Assembly (NCBI GenBank): GCA_026874595.1
Contig: CM049313.1
Coordinates: 50,267,659 to 50,331,658 of the forward strand
Direction of reading: 5' to 3'
Source: Sipunculus nudus
Taxonomy: Eukaryota > Annelida > Sipuncula > Golfingiida > Sipunculidae
Length of the DNA: 64,000 nucleotides
The notes under the pieces were generated by a model. It saw only the letters and a list, made by a program, of their open reading frames with translations, had not been told where the DNA came from and made no database searches. This document shows positions 26,390 through 40,499 of the stretch, piece after piece. Each line of letters begins with the position of its first letter. Positions within the stretch are counted from its first letter, which is position 1. A program made the position numbers and the translations under genes.

Positions 26390-28540
26390 ATAAAACAAAG
26401 TTGTCCAAACTGATCGTGATCTATAAAATCATCTTCATGAATACTTCAGTACTGTATTCCGTGAGTCCCCTATTATCGCTGTACAAGTAAAACATATCTT
26501 CAAACAACAAGAACGGGATCATCATCACAGCTGTGGCCCTGTGAAATATCACCGCTCCAAATAAACTCAAAGTAATCCTACACTCAGACGATCAAAGACA
26601 TTTTACAAACTTATCGTAGTGATCAAGGTTGATATCCACAAAGCGGGAACTCGGGGTATGACTTTTACTTCCAAGGTTTGCCATATACTCGTTTGTGGAA
26701 GATGTTGATACCTTTTATTTTTAAAACTACATTTCAATTTTAATTCGAACGAGATTCAGACACTGTTTTAGGGTTTTATGTAAACGTTTGCGTTTTTTTG
26801 TTTTTTTCCCCTTCAATGTATACGTTCTTTCATATTTCTTTGAGCAGGGTTTTAAATTTACTTTCTTCTTTTATGGTTAAATAATGCTAAAATATGAGCG
26901 TCATCTTGCTTTTTATAACCGTACATATGCACATTTTATCTAGACTTTTACATACACTTTCCTTTAATTGTACGCTTTGGTGGTTTATCTGTGGTTTAAC
27001 CAAGCTTAGTTTTATGTATTTAGCAACTCTGTTGCATACTTTTCACTTCGCAACTCTGCAATATATTTTCTACCCAAATTTTAGCTTTACTGCGTTTTCG
27101 CTCAATATCCTGTGATTGTATGGTGTATCTTTAGTTTAATGGACCTATTGGACATTGTATTTTATTGTGATTTTCTTATGTATTACAGGGCCCTTTTGTA
27201 AACCCAATTTCATTCAGATACAAACTACCCTGGAATGATAATTTAACAATAGGGTTGACTCTCATACTTTAAATTTAAAAGTGGAACACCGACATGCGAC
27301 CATCCAACAACTGCGACTTCCCTACAATGACGACCACTTTTATTGGGACCGAATATGTTTAGTATTATTTCAGTCATACAAAATGCGACCACGCCTTTAT
27401 TTAGAGTTACGGGGCCATTTTGTTACACCATTGCTAATGCAGTCTGGAAAATGTGACCCCTATGTAATATTGTAACCATCGCAGGGTACAACTACTCTCA
27501 AACGAAAGGTAACCGGTTATTTAGGTACTGTCCGTTCGACTGTCCGTCTTGAGTGGAAAAAGGAGGTACTGACCTGTAATAATGAACGGTCGATGTTAAT
27601 CTCTCAACGGAGTTATGGCCGCCTAATTGTCTCATATTATATATCGTTTGATCCTCACTTGTCCAATAAACAAGCCAAAATGTGCTCATGTCTTACTTAC
27701 CCTAGGCTTTTGAGCAGTCAGCAAATATATTTATACCTAACGTGCCTACTGCACTTAATGAATGCTTTTCATTAAAATATATTACTTGAATTGCATGTAA
27801 CCATTTATTCTCATTACTTGCATGTCAGCAATAACTTAATTATCTGACATCGACATACAAGCAGTACATCATGCATATGTTAATTTTGATAATGAATTCA
27901 TACTCCAAGATACTTTGTTTTCATCTGTTTAAACTGCACATTATACAAAGAGATGTATGGCTACTCTGCTTGTGTAAAACTTTTGTTAACATATACATCT
28001 AAGTTAAAGGCAAGTCATATTCAAGCCTGAAAATTTGATCGAGGTAAAGATTTCACAGCCCAAAAATTTCCACCACTTTTCATTGAATCTTTGTTGATCG
28101 CAATTATAAGGTCCCAATGTAACTAATAGGAATTTTAATATGATTATTCAATTTATCCTGGGATTGTAAAATTGAATGAATGACACCCCAAATGTGGATT
28201 GAATTAGAAATATCAGAGTGCTTGGACGGTCCCAAGTTTGATTTATAATTTATTTCTGTGAACGGGAACAAGCCGTACTCGTAACTATAGGAGTCAGGGA
28301 AAGCCTTGATTATAAAGGACACTCCATGGCCTGCCAGAGGCACAGTTTAGTTAATGATAATGAAGGGGAAATCGGGATATCTTATTTGTTATTATAGATA
28401 GCCTTTGGGATTCCATGTTAATTATGATTTGGGTTAGGAATGAATTCATTTCGATGAGAAAATCTGAGGGGTACAATCCACAGAAATACAGAGAGAACCC
28501 ACGCCCATCCCCCCAAAGTCAGGAAAAGGGAGCTTTAAAA
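26390..28540. other. No gene recognised
   Basis: AT-rich, short frames only. Confidence 0.45.
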
Positions 28541-28549
28541 AAGGTGACG

Positions 28550-28625
28550 GCGGAAGGGTTCGGACCCTCTGGACCCCCCCCCCCCCCCCCCGTGGACCCG
28601 CTTCTGCTGATTATTATTAGAAAGA
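28550..28625. repeat. C-run repeat related to 48147-48363
   Basis: GCGGAAGGGTTCGGACC, a run of 18 C and GTGGACCCGCTTCTGCTG resemble the C-run, GGATCC-flanked repeats at 46.5 and 48.2 kb. The copy is decayed. Confidence 0.5.
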
Positions 28626-28629
28626 GAGC

Positions 28630-31340
28630 AGAAGTCTCCTGAATAATATCAATATTTGCTCAATTTTTCAAATCTGTATTTTTCATTATTTAAACTTGCT
28701 TAAATATCACCTCCATATACAATTATTCACCAGCATACTGCAGTCTAACAGTTCTGACGATTCAAGGAGACAATTTACATAACTGATAGATATCTGATGA
28801 AAAACTGATGAAGCTGTTCACTGCGTCACAACATTGTCTCGAAATCGTTATGGGAAACATGACGCACTAGTTTTACCTTAAAACGGGAGAGGTTCTCGAC
28901 CCCCCCCCCCCCCCTTCCTAAAAAGGGTGTATAGAAATGACCCCAGCCCCTTCACTTGAAACAAAGGCAATAGCGTGGTGGACTGGCACTACTTCATCTC
29001 ACACACCCACACACCCAACACACACGCTTTTGTAAAGTTATACATTGGCATGGGTTTTCACTCATTATCACTTCTCTATTCAAGGTTCGATTTGATGCAA
29101 GGTTATAGAAACATTTATAACTCAGAAAACACCCCAAGCCAGAATAATGATAGACTAGATACCAACACATATATCTATCTTTTCCGTTGGATATTTATAA
29201 GTAATATGACTGAAAAACTGCCGTACCTTTATTTTAGGTCCGCTGGAGGCCTGACAATGCATCATCTTTATAAATCCATTTCTTTTGGACCGCATTATTG
29301 TAATGTGTAATTTAACTAATTATACGAGGCAGCGAGCATTAAAGTGTCGCTCCTCGTCAAAGAATTATTATTCTCAGGCTGAGTTTATGAATGCAGAGTT
29401 GAGCGGGAACATTATCAATTATCTCTGGTTAATTTTAGTTGCTGATTTTGCTACGTTAACGTTGTCATTAAACAACCTTTTCAAACCCTAGTGGTTATTC
29501 TCGGAACTGACACACGCAAAAATAGAACGAAAGAGCGAGCGCTGAGCGCCTGGGAGAAGTGTTCATTGAAGCGGAAAAACAGGTTTGACATACATCTTTG
29601 ATTCATTTATTTAAGATTTATCTGAATCTTTCCGTTAACCCTTCCCTGATCACGTGGGTTATTAATCAAGGACTGATACAATTAAGTCCCACAATTGGCC
29701 AGTTAGGAGAAAATATCTCAGGAAGTCCACAAAAGGTTAATCTACGGTAATGTACCGTAAATTAACTAAATAACTTTAGTGACGGACGAAGCTGCCTAAT
29801 TATCAATCTTCCTGAAATTCATATGTCTCGGTCAGACCAAAGCAGCCGTGCCTGGGGTTCTCTTAAAAGATATAGATTTTCTTTAGATAAAGAACGGGAC
29901 TGCAGTTTGTTACATGAAAGGGAATATCAATGCGATAGTTTTTGTAACGAATGTAACACTAATTTACTGACGGAACGCTGCTAAGGAAATTAACACCCTC
30001 CGAATCTTTTTTCCTCGGAATAACACCGGTAATGGTGCTTTAAAAGGAAATTCGTTTTAACACGAGCATTACGCAAGCGTGCGTAATGTGATTTTAATTA
30101 AAATGGAATGAGTAGTTTATGCAATAATAGAGACCATTTAAACAATGGAGGAATTATTAATGTTATTGAAACAGCCAAGAGCATGCAATATGATAGTCTC
30201 GTTCCGTATGATGAAAAGTTTCCTAGGATTAAGGAAAGGTAGGTTGCCGGTTTATGTATGTGATCCCCAAACATTATCCACACTACCGGTGTATCAATCT
30301 CAGATTGCCCCCGCTTATGATTTCAGACTGCATCTACATTTTTCTTTAGTTTCCTTACTTATAATTTATTTTAATTTCCTTTTTGCTGTCTTCTCAAATT
30401 AATTGCAATCTTTGTAAATATTATTCGGTTTAAAACTAATGCCTCATGCATTTTCATATACGTTTTATTGTAAGATTCGTTTTATTGTTCATATATTGAT
30501 TGTAATATTACATTTGGTACCATTTACGTGTTATATCCATGCATAAAAATTATTATAAATCGATCATGGATAATTTGAAAGTTAAGGTTTCCTACGGGAT
30601 AATCTGAAATCGATTTCAAATTAATGGGGGTAATCAAAACCGAGGGCAGTTCTAAGACTTCACACCGAAAGAATCAGAATTGGCTTAAGAAACTCCTACT
30701 TTTCTTAATTTACTTCCGCCATGCCCGTCTCCTTTTTGTTATAGGGAATTATAAAACTGATAGAAAACAACAGTCAGTTAACTCTCCAATATCTATAATT
30801 AATACCTTCTATTTGTTCTACACATTGACTTTGTAAAGAAATTTAATTGTTTTTGTCCTGGTTTTCTGAGACCTCGATTAGTAGAAGGACGCTGCACGTT
30901 TCCGTATAAATTTTTTCAATTCCGATCACATGGCTCTCAGCTCTGTGAACGGGAATCGCAGCAATTAAGTCTTCCTCGTCGCCAGTTTAATAGAGGAACT
31001 GAACTGAAGGCAGAGACTGTAAGTAAAAATATCCATCACCCCTCCTACCCTGTTCTAGTCTGGACACATAGCCTTATTTGACAAACTGTTGGTTTTATTG
31101 TGAAGTATATATCTGTACCAGCCTGAAGGACGTAGGTGTAGAACACAACTAAGCAAGATAAAATTAGGCCGGCAAAAGTTTTTTTTTTTCATTACATAAA
31201 GGTCTTGAATTCAGTAATTTCATTTAAGAATTGAACTGAATGTAGACATTTGTCACTGTGGCTAAAAGCTAGTGTCATAAGTGCATTGGAAACAATAGAT
31301 TTCCATCCCCTACGGACATACACATGTGCTTTCGTAAAAA
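28630..31340. other. No gene recognised
   Basis: A run of about 15 C lies at 28900-28914. A hairpin CATTACGC / GCGTAATG occurs at about 30068-30089. No coding or transposon signature was recognised. Confidence 0.45.
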
Positions 31341-31353
31341 CAGGGGAACCTAT

Positions 31354-32167
31354 TGGTATAGATGTGTCTTTTATTTTGTGCAGCAGTCTTACATGTGTCA
31401 GTGTAGCGCTAGCATTGCCGGTTGCCATGAGAGACGCGCGAGCTGGCCCGGCGCGTGTGACGTGTAGGAAAACAGCGTTCTTTGTTCTAGTATGTCCTTT
31501 TGGCGTGTGTATTATGTATTGTTGGGTTCTTTTGGATTGTTCATGAAATGGAAAGTCCTCGGCTTGAGGTGAAAAGTTATAAATAAAGGACTGTGTTTAG
31601 AACCGTGAAGGAGGAGAGAGAAATATTCCAGCGGACACGGAAGAGTGTGAGTCAGTTTGTCGATCTATCTGATAATTGCAGCAGTAATGGATCTTCTCCT
31701 AATTTGTCACGGATTTTATAGTCTTTAGTGTGCCATTGGGATCACTATCAGAAATTCACTTTTGGATAACAACAAATTGATTTTGTGGTGGAATTTGACT
31801 ATTATTCTCTGAGAAGATTTGTGTGAACTGTTCATCTTGATTATACATTTTAAAGGACTTGTTCCCGCTGTGACAGTGGTGGTATCGGGGTACTGTACAC
31901 TTTATTTATTATACTGTGTTAATGTATTGATTTGCTATTGTACTGTTGTTATAGTGTGTAATTGTATTGATTTAGTGTATTGTAATATTGGGTTTGTTTT
32001 AAGAATAAATTATAATTATTTGTTAACAAAAAAAACCTGACTTTTTTATCATTCCCTTAAACATTTCACGCTGCCCAGTGTTACAAAATGTGAGTATTTT
32101 TTTATCTCCATAAAAAAATTTATGCTCGTCAAGATTACGTGATCTGTTGATAATAGGTTCCGTAACA
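31354..32167 (+). mobile_element. Solo LTR, copy B, with CTAT target duplication
   Basis: This 814-bp element starts TGGTATAG and ends CCGTAACA, and is flanked by CTAT on each side (31350-31353 and 32168-32171). It aligns throughout with the minus-strand copy at 55505-56743: TTTTATT-TGTGCA, TTACATGTGTC, AGTGTAGCGC, GTTCTTTGTTC, CTGTGACAGT, AATAAATTATAATTATT, AAACATTTCACGCTGCC, AGTGTTACAAAA, TTTTATCTCC and GGTTCC-TAACA. TATAAATA at 31578-31585 followed by AGGACTGTGTTTAGA is a credible U3 promoter, and AATAAA at 32004-32009 a polyadenylation signal. A TG...CA element with a 4-bp flanking repeat and no coding interior is a solo LTR, left by recombination between two LTRs. Confidence 0.82.
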
Positions 32168-32174
32168 CTATTCT

Positions 32175-35100
32175 AATTCGTCACCATGTTGACGGTTTTT
32201 GACCGTCCCTTTATTTCTCCTCATTATTTACGTTGCTGCCATGAAATCTAACTTTGTAACCAGGGTCCATAGAAGAATTTTTTATTTTAAGTGAATAATG
32301 ATTAAATTTGTTCGGACTTACAGCAAGCACACGCAGATGCATAGGGTGTCTAAGAAGTCACAAGTAAATATATTTAAGTGGGGTTTCAATAATTATAAAT
32401 GTGTCCTAAAGTGGGCTTTATTCCGTATGAAATTATAGGAGGAACGTGGTTCTATTTAATAATAATATAACAAAACCATAATTTTTTTAATGAAAAATCA
32501 CCAACCAGTCAATCAACTATTAGTTATATGAAGCATTCCAATATGAACGGTGCCATGACTCCAAATCTCAAAACAGAGTACGAGCCATGTTTCCATTGCT
32601 AATCTCCATCTGTCTCTTTGAAACGTTTCAGCTATTACCTCTGTTACATGGATCAGAAAAAATTTGTGTTTGCAGCCGTGTAGCTGTTTGATGTCCTCGG
32701 CTGTTGGTGTTAACATCCGTCCACTCCAGGTTTGTTCCAGTGTTTGACAGTTCTCATATAGTGAGAGATTTTATAAATATTGATATGTGTTTCGGAATTC
32801 CCTATGGGGATAAAGGTCAAGATAACGTTAAAGATTTAAAAGGCAAAGTGAGGATGACTATTTCGTATTAACTACTTGAGATATAAAGTTTTACATTGTT
32901 TGTCGATTGACAAGGATGCAATAGCTTTAAATACCATAACCAGTTAAAATTAAGATCCATAACTTACGATCAATTACGATTTGTACGCATCTTCTCAAAA
33001 ACTGCTACATTCTATACAGGAAAAACATTGGTGTTGATATCTTTATTACTTTATAAACAATAGGTAAATTAAGAAAATCTGACTTTAGCATTTTACTTTA
33101 TAAGTGAAAACAGATAGGAGGGGGAAGTTTCACGAGGGACAGGTCTGAAGATCTTTGACTTCCATACTGGAGTTCCAAGAAATCTCTTTATACACTAAAT
33201 TTGCGTGGTCCAACTCAAATCCTCCGAATTAGAAGTCTTGTTGCACGAACTTCTCAAGGTTTCCTAGATTATTTTGTAATATTAATCCACCTTGGATCAT
33301 ACATTACACAATCTTCTGCAAACGTGCGAGCTGACACACTACTGAAGGTAGCTAATATGACAGGACAAGAGTACAATAACGCTTACTGCGGCATACCGGA
33401 ATAAGGCGTTACTTCCTAAGACGATTCTTCTTCGAGTAATACTTCCACGTGGCGGTTGGTCAGAAAGCTGAACAAGCAAGAGGGGATTTAAGCACTTTTA
33501 CGATAAGACTGGAGCTTAGAAAGGATTTATGGCGAGCCAAGGTGTTAGACGCTCCAAAACGTTCAACGTAATAAACACCTGTCGTTTTACGTCAAATGAA
33601 CTGCGAAAATTGTTTACACTCACCAAGTTGTAACTCAAGAAGGGCCTGATTTGAAGCCATGATTCAATAAGTTTAAAGTTCAATTGTATCCAAGTATGAC
33701 ATTAGCTGTGTACAGATTATATGCTTTAAAATTCCATGGTGGTCGATTTTGCTGTAATATTTGTCTTCCTTAATGAATTATGATATGTTTGCCTCTGTCA
33801 GTCAGACAGCCGAGCCCAAGGACTTCCGTAATACAACACTTGGGCTAGCAATTAGATGTCAGCACATTAAAAAAGGGCCACATTTAGAATTAGTTTTGTA
33901 AACACAGGCTTTGAGAGACTTTATATCATTAAATTTTTTACCCATCTTCCTAAATTTTTATATGCTGGATGGTAAATTTGTTTTGTAATACTAGTACAAT
34001 GCTATCCTTGAACACAGATTTGAACTCCTTTTTCAATATTGTCGTCTTGTCTTTGTTGTCGTTGGCGTGAGAGAGGGTGCTTTTCAGTGGAGGTACTTCC
34101 ACATTATCTTCCCGTTTTATAATAAATTGAAAACCAAAATTATGGAGAATTAAATTATATTCAAAATACTTTGACCAGGGCTATCCCCCGAACGTCATAG
34201 TCTCTATATGTATACAAAAATGTCTGGCGCCTTAATATATATACGTGATGTTCTTGCTTGATATTTTTCATCGCTCAGATGATTTTTGACACCGCAGACT
34301 ACCGGCACTGTCACATTAAGGTGGGGGTGATAGTATAAGTTAGTGGCTCTAGTGCAATAGAACATTTATATTAATCTAAATAGTGGAGGTTCCATAATTA
34401 AATTGCTTAAAGTAACTTGCTTATTTAAATTGTATTTAAAAAACGCGAATATTTATTAATTTTTGAGTATTAAAGATTAAAAATGGAATATAAATACAAA
34501 TATCATAGATAACAGCATAACAGCTTTAAACCTTGAAGTTACAGAATCGGTATAAGACTGCTTTTTTTTAATATCAAAATGTCTCTGTTTAAACCTTGTA
34601 CTTCTCGGTTCGATTTAGCAAAATACCAAAAAAGTTCACATTTTCTGCCTCGTTCTCACCCTAAATTCCTGATCTTAATAATGACAAGCGCATTTTTTCC
34701 ATGTTATTTTGTGAAAGTTGTGAAAGAGAATTTCCACGTTATAAAGGAATGGTCTGAAACTTGGTGTAATCAGTCAGAACACATTTAGATTGCCCTATTG
34801 TCAGCCTAAGTTTGGCTATCTAATACTTTGGTGTGTCATTTTATTCGCGATGGTTTTAATTTCGCGATATTTTCGAAACTGAAATAATCGCGATTATGAA
34901 ACCAGGGAATAAGATGTCCCATCAACTAAGATAAACAAGAGAAGATGCTGTATGTTTAGTTATAAAACTTCTTAAGACAATCTATTCAGCAACCTAATCC
35001 GTGCACAGTATTGAAACTAGCCCTTGCATTCAAGGATTAAGTATTTTAACACTGTAATCACAGGGGATACATAGACTGTGTCACAGGTAACAATTTAATT

Positions 35101-35905
35101 ACTGAACTAGTAATGAGCGAGGTAGTGTATTGGATTCATTCTAAATTTAAAATCAATACAAATCTTGCTGTACTTAAAATAAATAGATTCTGATGCAATC
35201 GCGAAAATGAAACCCTCGCCAATATAAAGCTAACCACAGTATTAATAAAATATTTGTTTGAATTCCAAGATAATTTGCAGGTCCAGTCGTTAAAATAACC
35301 GTTTCTTTGCTAAGTAATTTCTTTATATTATTTTATGGGTGTATAATTAACAGTGGTAAAGAAAGTATTGTAATTGTTATCGTAGTTTCACCTATATCAG
35401 TCCCGATACATCTCGTTCTAATCACCAATCCAAACTGATGACATAACAGATCCTATATTGTTATTAATCGCTCATATTTCAAAGGACTTGGTTTTGCACC
35501 ACAGCTATCATCCAGAGAAAATTCTGGAGGTAAAACTCAATCAGTCTGCTGTATTGTCGGGGAACCTTGGCAAGCCTGTACATAATGTTTAATCGAGTGA
35601 TCATGAAAACCTGATCATTATTTGTAAAATTACTATTTATCAATTTTATGCGTTAACGAAATCTCGGTAATATGTGTATATATATGAGGAGCTATTGAGT
35701 ATATTATATTTGATTGTAATGACGTGTTTTAAAAAAGTGTCAGAGAACAGGATGCAGTCCCCCATAATGTATCGGAGAAAAGTTTTTAAGCTGCGTCTTG
35801 AAGACAAAAATGTCTAATTAAATGTATTTTGATTAACTGATTATTAAATGTCGTATAACTTAGACAAAAAATGGAGCGAGCAGTGTTCTCTCTATTATAT
35901 AAATA
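32175..35905. other. 3.7 kb without recognisable genes
   Basis: AT-rich with short frames. No repeat was paired elsewhere in the window. Confidence 0.45.
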
Positions 35906-35910
35906 TATAT

Positions 35911-36101
35911 AAGAAAAACAACACTGTAAATTCACAACATTCTGTTTCACGGAATGCGACCCGATCATCAGGTGAAAGTGGTTAGAATGATGTCTCGGCT
36001 GTTCAAACCACGCCGTTAGCTTCATTCTCACAACATTCACCAGAGGATCTGATCGCATCCCATGAAACAGGTTGTCTTGTATTCACAGTGTTGTTTTTCT
36101 T
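35911..36101. mobile_element. Foldback (long inverted repeat) element
   Basis: Nearly the whole 191 bp is one imperfect inverted repeat. AAGAAAAACAACACTGT at 35911 pairs with ACAGTGTTGTTTTTCTT ending at 36101; TTTCACGGAATGCGACC pairs with the GATCGCATCCCATGAAA block; AGGTGAA pairs with TTCACC. Arms are about 78 bp with a short central loop. No target duplication is obvious. A smaller hairpin, GCTCTGGCCTT / AAGGCCATAGAGC, follows at about 36112-36141. It could be a foldback MITE or source of a hairpin RNA. Confidence 0.7.
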
Positions 36102-36149
36102 CAGTGTTTTATCGCTCTGGCCTTATCTGAAGGCCATAGAGCACCTTGC

Positions 36150-37780
36150 ACCGGAGGGTAACTCTACCTTCTACATATAGTTATATATAAGGAGAGATTT
36201 CAATCACTCATGGCCTGTTTAACGCAATTGTTTAAATGGGACATTTGCCTTTTCAGTATTTACCTTATTTCAATAATCGCACTTTTTAAACATGACCTTT
36301 TTCTTAACTATGAAAAAAGGCCCACTTTTGATGAGGACAGGGGGAACTGTTTATTTTAATATATGACACATTTGAAAATTAGCAATCATTATCAAATCAT
36401 GTTAAACGTCCCCTGTTTTGCATATTTGTCTTCCAAAGAGCGAAGTAATATATGTTAATGCTTTCTTGCAATATTAATCTAAATACCAAATCTTCCCATT
36501 ACAGTTCATTCCAATGGAACAAAAAAAAAATAAGAAGTTAGTGTTTATACGTAGTGTGGCTTCGAACGAATAAAGCCATAACCATTGTTATGTTTCATAT
36601 TTCACTTTTCTGTCGTATCCCGTAATACTGCTTTGTTTCGCATGTTACGTTTTGGGATCGGCACAACAATTATAACTGTACGATATTTCACAGTTATCTT
36701 TAAATGTGACAAACATGTTTGGGTGAATATTATATTATTGAAAGTAAAATGTTCAACATCGTTGATCACCGACTAAATATATTTTCAAGGTGTAAATGTG
36801 AACGTCACCTACGTTCGGGTTTTCAAAATGATTTCATACTGTAATGACATTAGAACTTTCTTTTTCATAATTCTTAGGTTACGCTTTGTGTCCTGCCGGC
36901 ATACGGCCGAGCGGGACGAGGGACTAAATCCTATCACGGACGGGCCGCGTAAGAGCATTCATGGTGTTCGTCGTCAGTATCTGGTGAGCTGTTGTGGAGT
37001 CCCTGGCTTTGTCTGTCGATCGTTCTACTTTATACCCTTGGTAATTTTACTTATCGTGTTCGTACATTCTACGGATTTGTTTGTGTTTGGCCTCGAATGC
37101 CCCGGCATGTCCCTTCTACTTTTGTTCTAGGCCGTGGTCTTCCCTTTTGATCGCCTGTGCCGGAGCAAGGACGCGCAAGATTGCAAGATGATTACGCTGG
37201 AATGATTCTAACTCAGACAGTCTCCCAAAGGTGAAAATCCGTACATGATCCGCTATTAACCGTATGTATATACCGTGACTGCCCGGAGGATTCCCTTATA
37301 TTCTCTGATCTTGCCGACATAAATCCGTACCAAAGCTGTGCCGTATCAAAGCCTTTAGAGGATTCAGACCTTGTGAGAGATGTCCACCGTGTCAATAACG
37401 TGAAAATCTTCGCCTGCGGTACAGCAAAATGCATTTCCTACGGATGACCAGTGATAACTCAATCCGTTAGCATCCATCGCCCATCCGTACCCTCCGTGAT
37501 CCGTGATCGTAAGATGGACATATTCAAATGCCATTTATGTTTACATTACATGGATTAAAGTATATATTAATTAATATATTGCTCCTTTAAATATTTTAGT
37601 ATTTGTCCCTATATCGCTCTAAACCTGTTTGCTTAACCCTGTACCAAAGTGGAAATAAGCTGACACCGGGGGCGATGATTGGCGCAAAACATAAACAAAA
37701 CACGCACGCAAGTCTTTCAAGCCTCAATCCGGTGTTTCTTTAAGTTTATTTTTATGTTTCTCCTCCCTTTTTGGGAGTTG
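36150..37780. other. No gene confirmed; GC-richer patch at 36.9-37.5 kb
   Basis: From about 36890 to 37510 the sequence is richer in G+C and CpG than its surroundings and repeats the word ATCCGT or its complement near both edges (ATCACGGACGGGCC; CATCCGTACCCTCCGTGATCC). Open frames on both strands are present but match no family. It may be a decayed transposon. Confidence 0.35.
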
Positions 37781-37781
37781 T

Positions 37782-37793
37782 TGCGCATGCGCG
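37782..37793. promoter_or_regulatory. NRF1-like palindrome
   Basis: TGCGCATGCGCG is a full match to the NRF1 consensus YGCGCAYGCGCR. No gene start was tied to it. Confidence 0.25.
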
Positions 37794-37799
37794 ACACCG

Positions 37800-40495
37800 G
37801 ACTCCTGGTTACAGTTTTGTTATGGTAAACACACCCGCACGAAAACTATGTTAACATAGTACCATAACATCGTATAAAACAGGTGCTTTAGAGAAAGTCC
37901 GTCTGCCAATTTCGCTCTGCTGGGAAATGTTGTATTCTCAGAACAACTAGCGTCAGGCAATACAAATGTTAATGCAAATGTTTTTATACCTTTATGAAGC
38001 GTCTCGTGAGACCAGTAGACAATCAGTTTTAAACCTGACATATGTTTTCAAACATGGTCTGATCATATGCTTATATATATATACAATAGCATGCAGTTGA
38101 CTGACCGCTGATTAGGTCATATTAAACTCAGTCATAACAGAAATATATATTAAGGTACCCAGCGTGTCGGGTAGATGTCCATCTGGCCATCCGTCCGATA
38201 TTTTTAAATGTCCTGTCTACAGTCAATATACAAATCCGGGTATTTTATCATGCAGATATGACTGGGTAAATTATTCTTTGATTTTTTTTAATCCCGAAGA
38301 CTCGTTACATTACCATAAGTTCTTATGCTTGACCTTCCATTTTGTAAAGGGGAGGCTTCCCTCTTTGTCTGCCGTGAAAATGATACGTATCAATCGTCAA
38401 TGCATACAGTAATCGAAACGGAAAACACAGAAGTGAATAACAGGTATGAACACTATAAAGTTTAGGTTACGGTGACCTAATTTACGGACCGTATCGGGTA
38501 GGATTATACACCGTCGCTTTAAACATGATACATGCCTTGAACACACACTCGTCTCTCGCCCCTGTAGTTCTAACGGTTTCCCTTTTGTCTGCATTCTATA
38601 TACAGAACGGTTTCGTAAAAGCATTTTCTGAGACAGCGCTTCTATTTTATACTTTACTGTATGTTTATCCAATGCAGATGGTCGGTAAAGAGGACATATC
38701 TCATTCAAGAGAGGTAAACTCCCCCGACAGGCATCAGGACAAGAGTTAAATGCTTCAGTACACTAGTTAGTGAGACTTGGTTTTTGTACGTTGTCTCATG
38801 CCTGTCTTAATAATTTGAGCTAATGGTAGCAGGACCAGAATGGGTCGCTTGATAATATCATTAACGGTAGCTCTTTGGACCAGTGAATGAATATTGCCAT
38901 TAAGACCAGTTTTTTTCTCAAACCGGTATCTACCTCTAAAGGTTCCTTTGAACTCTCGTTACATGGCAATGACAGGCGCGAAAGAGCAAACATTATATAA
39001 TTTGTAGCCCCGTCGGCAGAGCGGTCCTATATCACTAATTACATAAGACATTCATGCACGTAACATTGTCTGAAATATTGGTCTAGTGATGTCAGACTTT
39101 AAACTTTAGTGCAAAAAGTGCCTTAATTTACGATTTTTCGTGATACACAATCACTTAAGGTTCTAGACAAGGTCCAGATGGTTAAAATTCAGCTATTTAC
39201 CTGCCCTTTGTGTAGAACTCACGGGACTTCTCGCTTACTCAAGGTACATCACCTACAGGTGATTCATCTCAAGAAAGGTTCTTATAACATCCATGTGATA
39301 TATGTGTGAGCTTGTTTATAACTTTTAGTTAACATTGTACACATGCCCAAACTAATAGCAATATGTATCGGAGATGGGCGACTGCAATAATCAGCTCTTA
39401 TTTATTTGTTTGTAAAGCTCTGAATCCTTTCATCTGCCCCAAGATGCTAATGTTAGGAATACAGTCGGCAGCCAGTTTGCCAACCCCCACGTTATCAAAC
39501 CGTGAATAATTGGTGCGCTGTTGTTTCCTCTGCCTTATTTCATAAAAAAAGGCTCAAGAGGTAATATCTGTTTAATACACCTCAGGTAACAGAATGATCC
39601 CCTTCAAAAATAAGAAAATAGTAAAACAGCATTGTGGAAAAAATAGCCAATGCCACCTGCTGCTCATTTTTTATACAACATCTCTTAAATTGTACCGTCA
39701 TACCTGAAAAGCTGCACTACAATCAGGCCAAAAAATAATCCTCATCGTTGTAGACTCATCTCGATGAGGTTTTATCAAAATTAAAACAAAACTTTAAATT
39801 AGAATATAAAATTAATTTCATTTTTATTTCTTGTTCAAACTGATTATAGACATAATTAAATACACACATCATCTCCGTGATGGACATGCCAAAGCAGCTC
39901 TACCAAAAAGTTCAGAGACCTGTCTTTGTACCTGTCTGCTGTTTTCACAGCTTGTCATCAACTCAGTGTCCAGGGATATGTCTCTAACCTTCTTTGTTTT
40001 TTTGATTGACTATGCTGTCGCTAGTTCTGACCTAGTCTTCGAACTGCCTCTCGTGTTTCCTTTTACAGTAACGCTTCTCATGCTCAGACTCCGTAATTAA
40101 ACACTAATTCTTCACTGATAAAAAACGTGAATTCCGACCAGTTAACGGCACCCAAGCATGTTTTCTAAATACAAATGTTTACCCCGTGGCGTTTTTACTC
40201 AAGGATAATGAACTCTTTTCGTTAAAGGTGTAACCATTCGAACTGATTCGCTTAACTCAGCCGTTAGTTATTTCTAGGTTTAAATAATATTTTCATTCCT
40301 TACATTATCATGAGATCCATTATCTTTCCAAACTTTGCATTATTGTATCCACCAAAAATATGTTACTATGTATTCAGTCGGACACCGCCGCCACATAGGT
40401 TTCCGTAGAACTCCTCCGTAACCACTGGACTGAATTTTATAAAAATCGGATTTATGTTCGGGTCACATGAAAACTGATGCGCACTCATTTTGGGT
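37800..40495. other. No gene recognised
   Basis: AT-rich sequence; open frames of up to about 100 codons show no recognisable domain. Confidence 0.45.
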
Positions 40496-40499
40496 TGAC

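Noticed and set aside
19903-32167. LTR copies A and B as the two ends of one retrotransposon
   Set aside because: They are well diverged, 11 kb apart with no retroelement coding between, and B has its own flanking CTAT.
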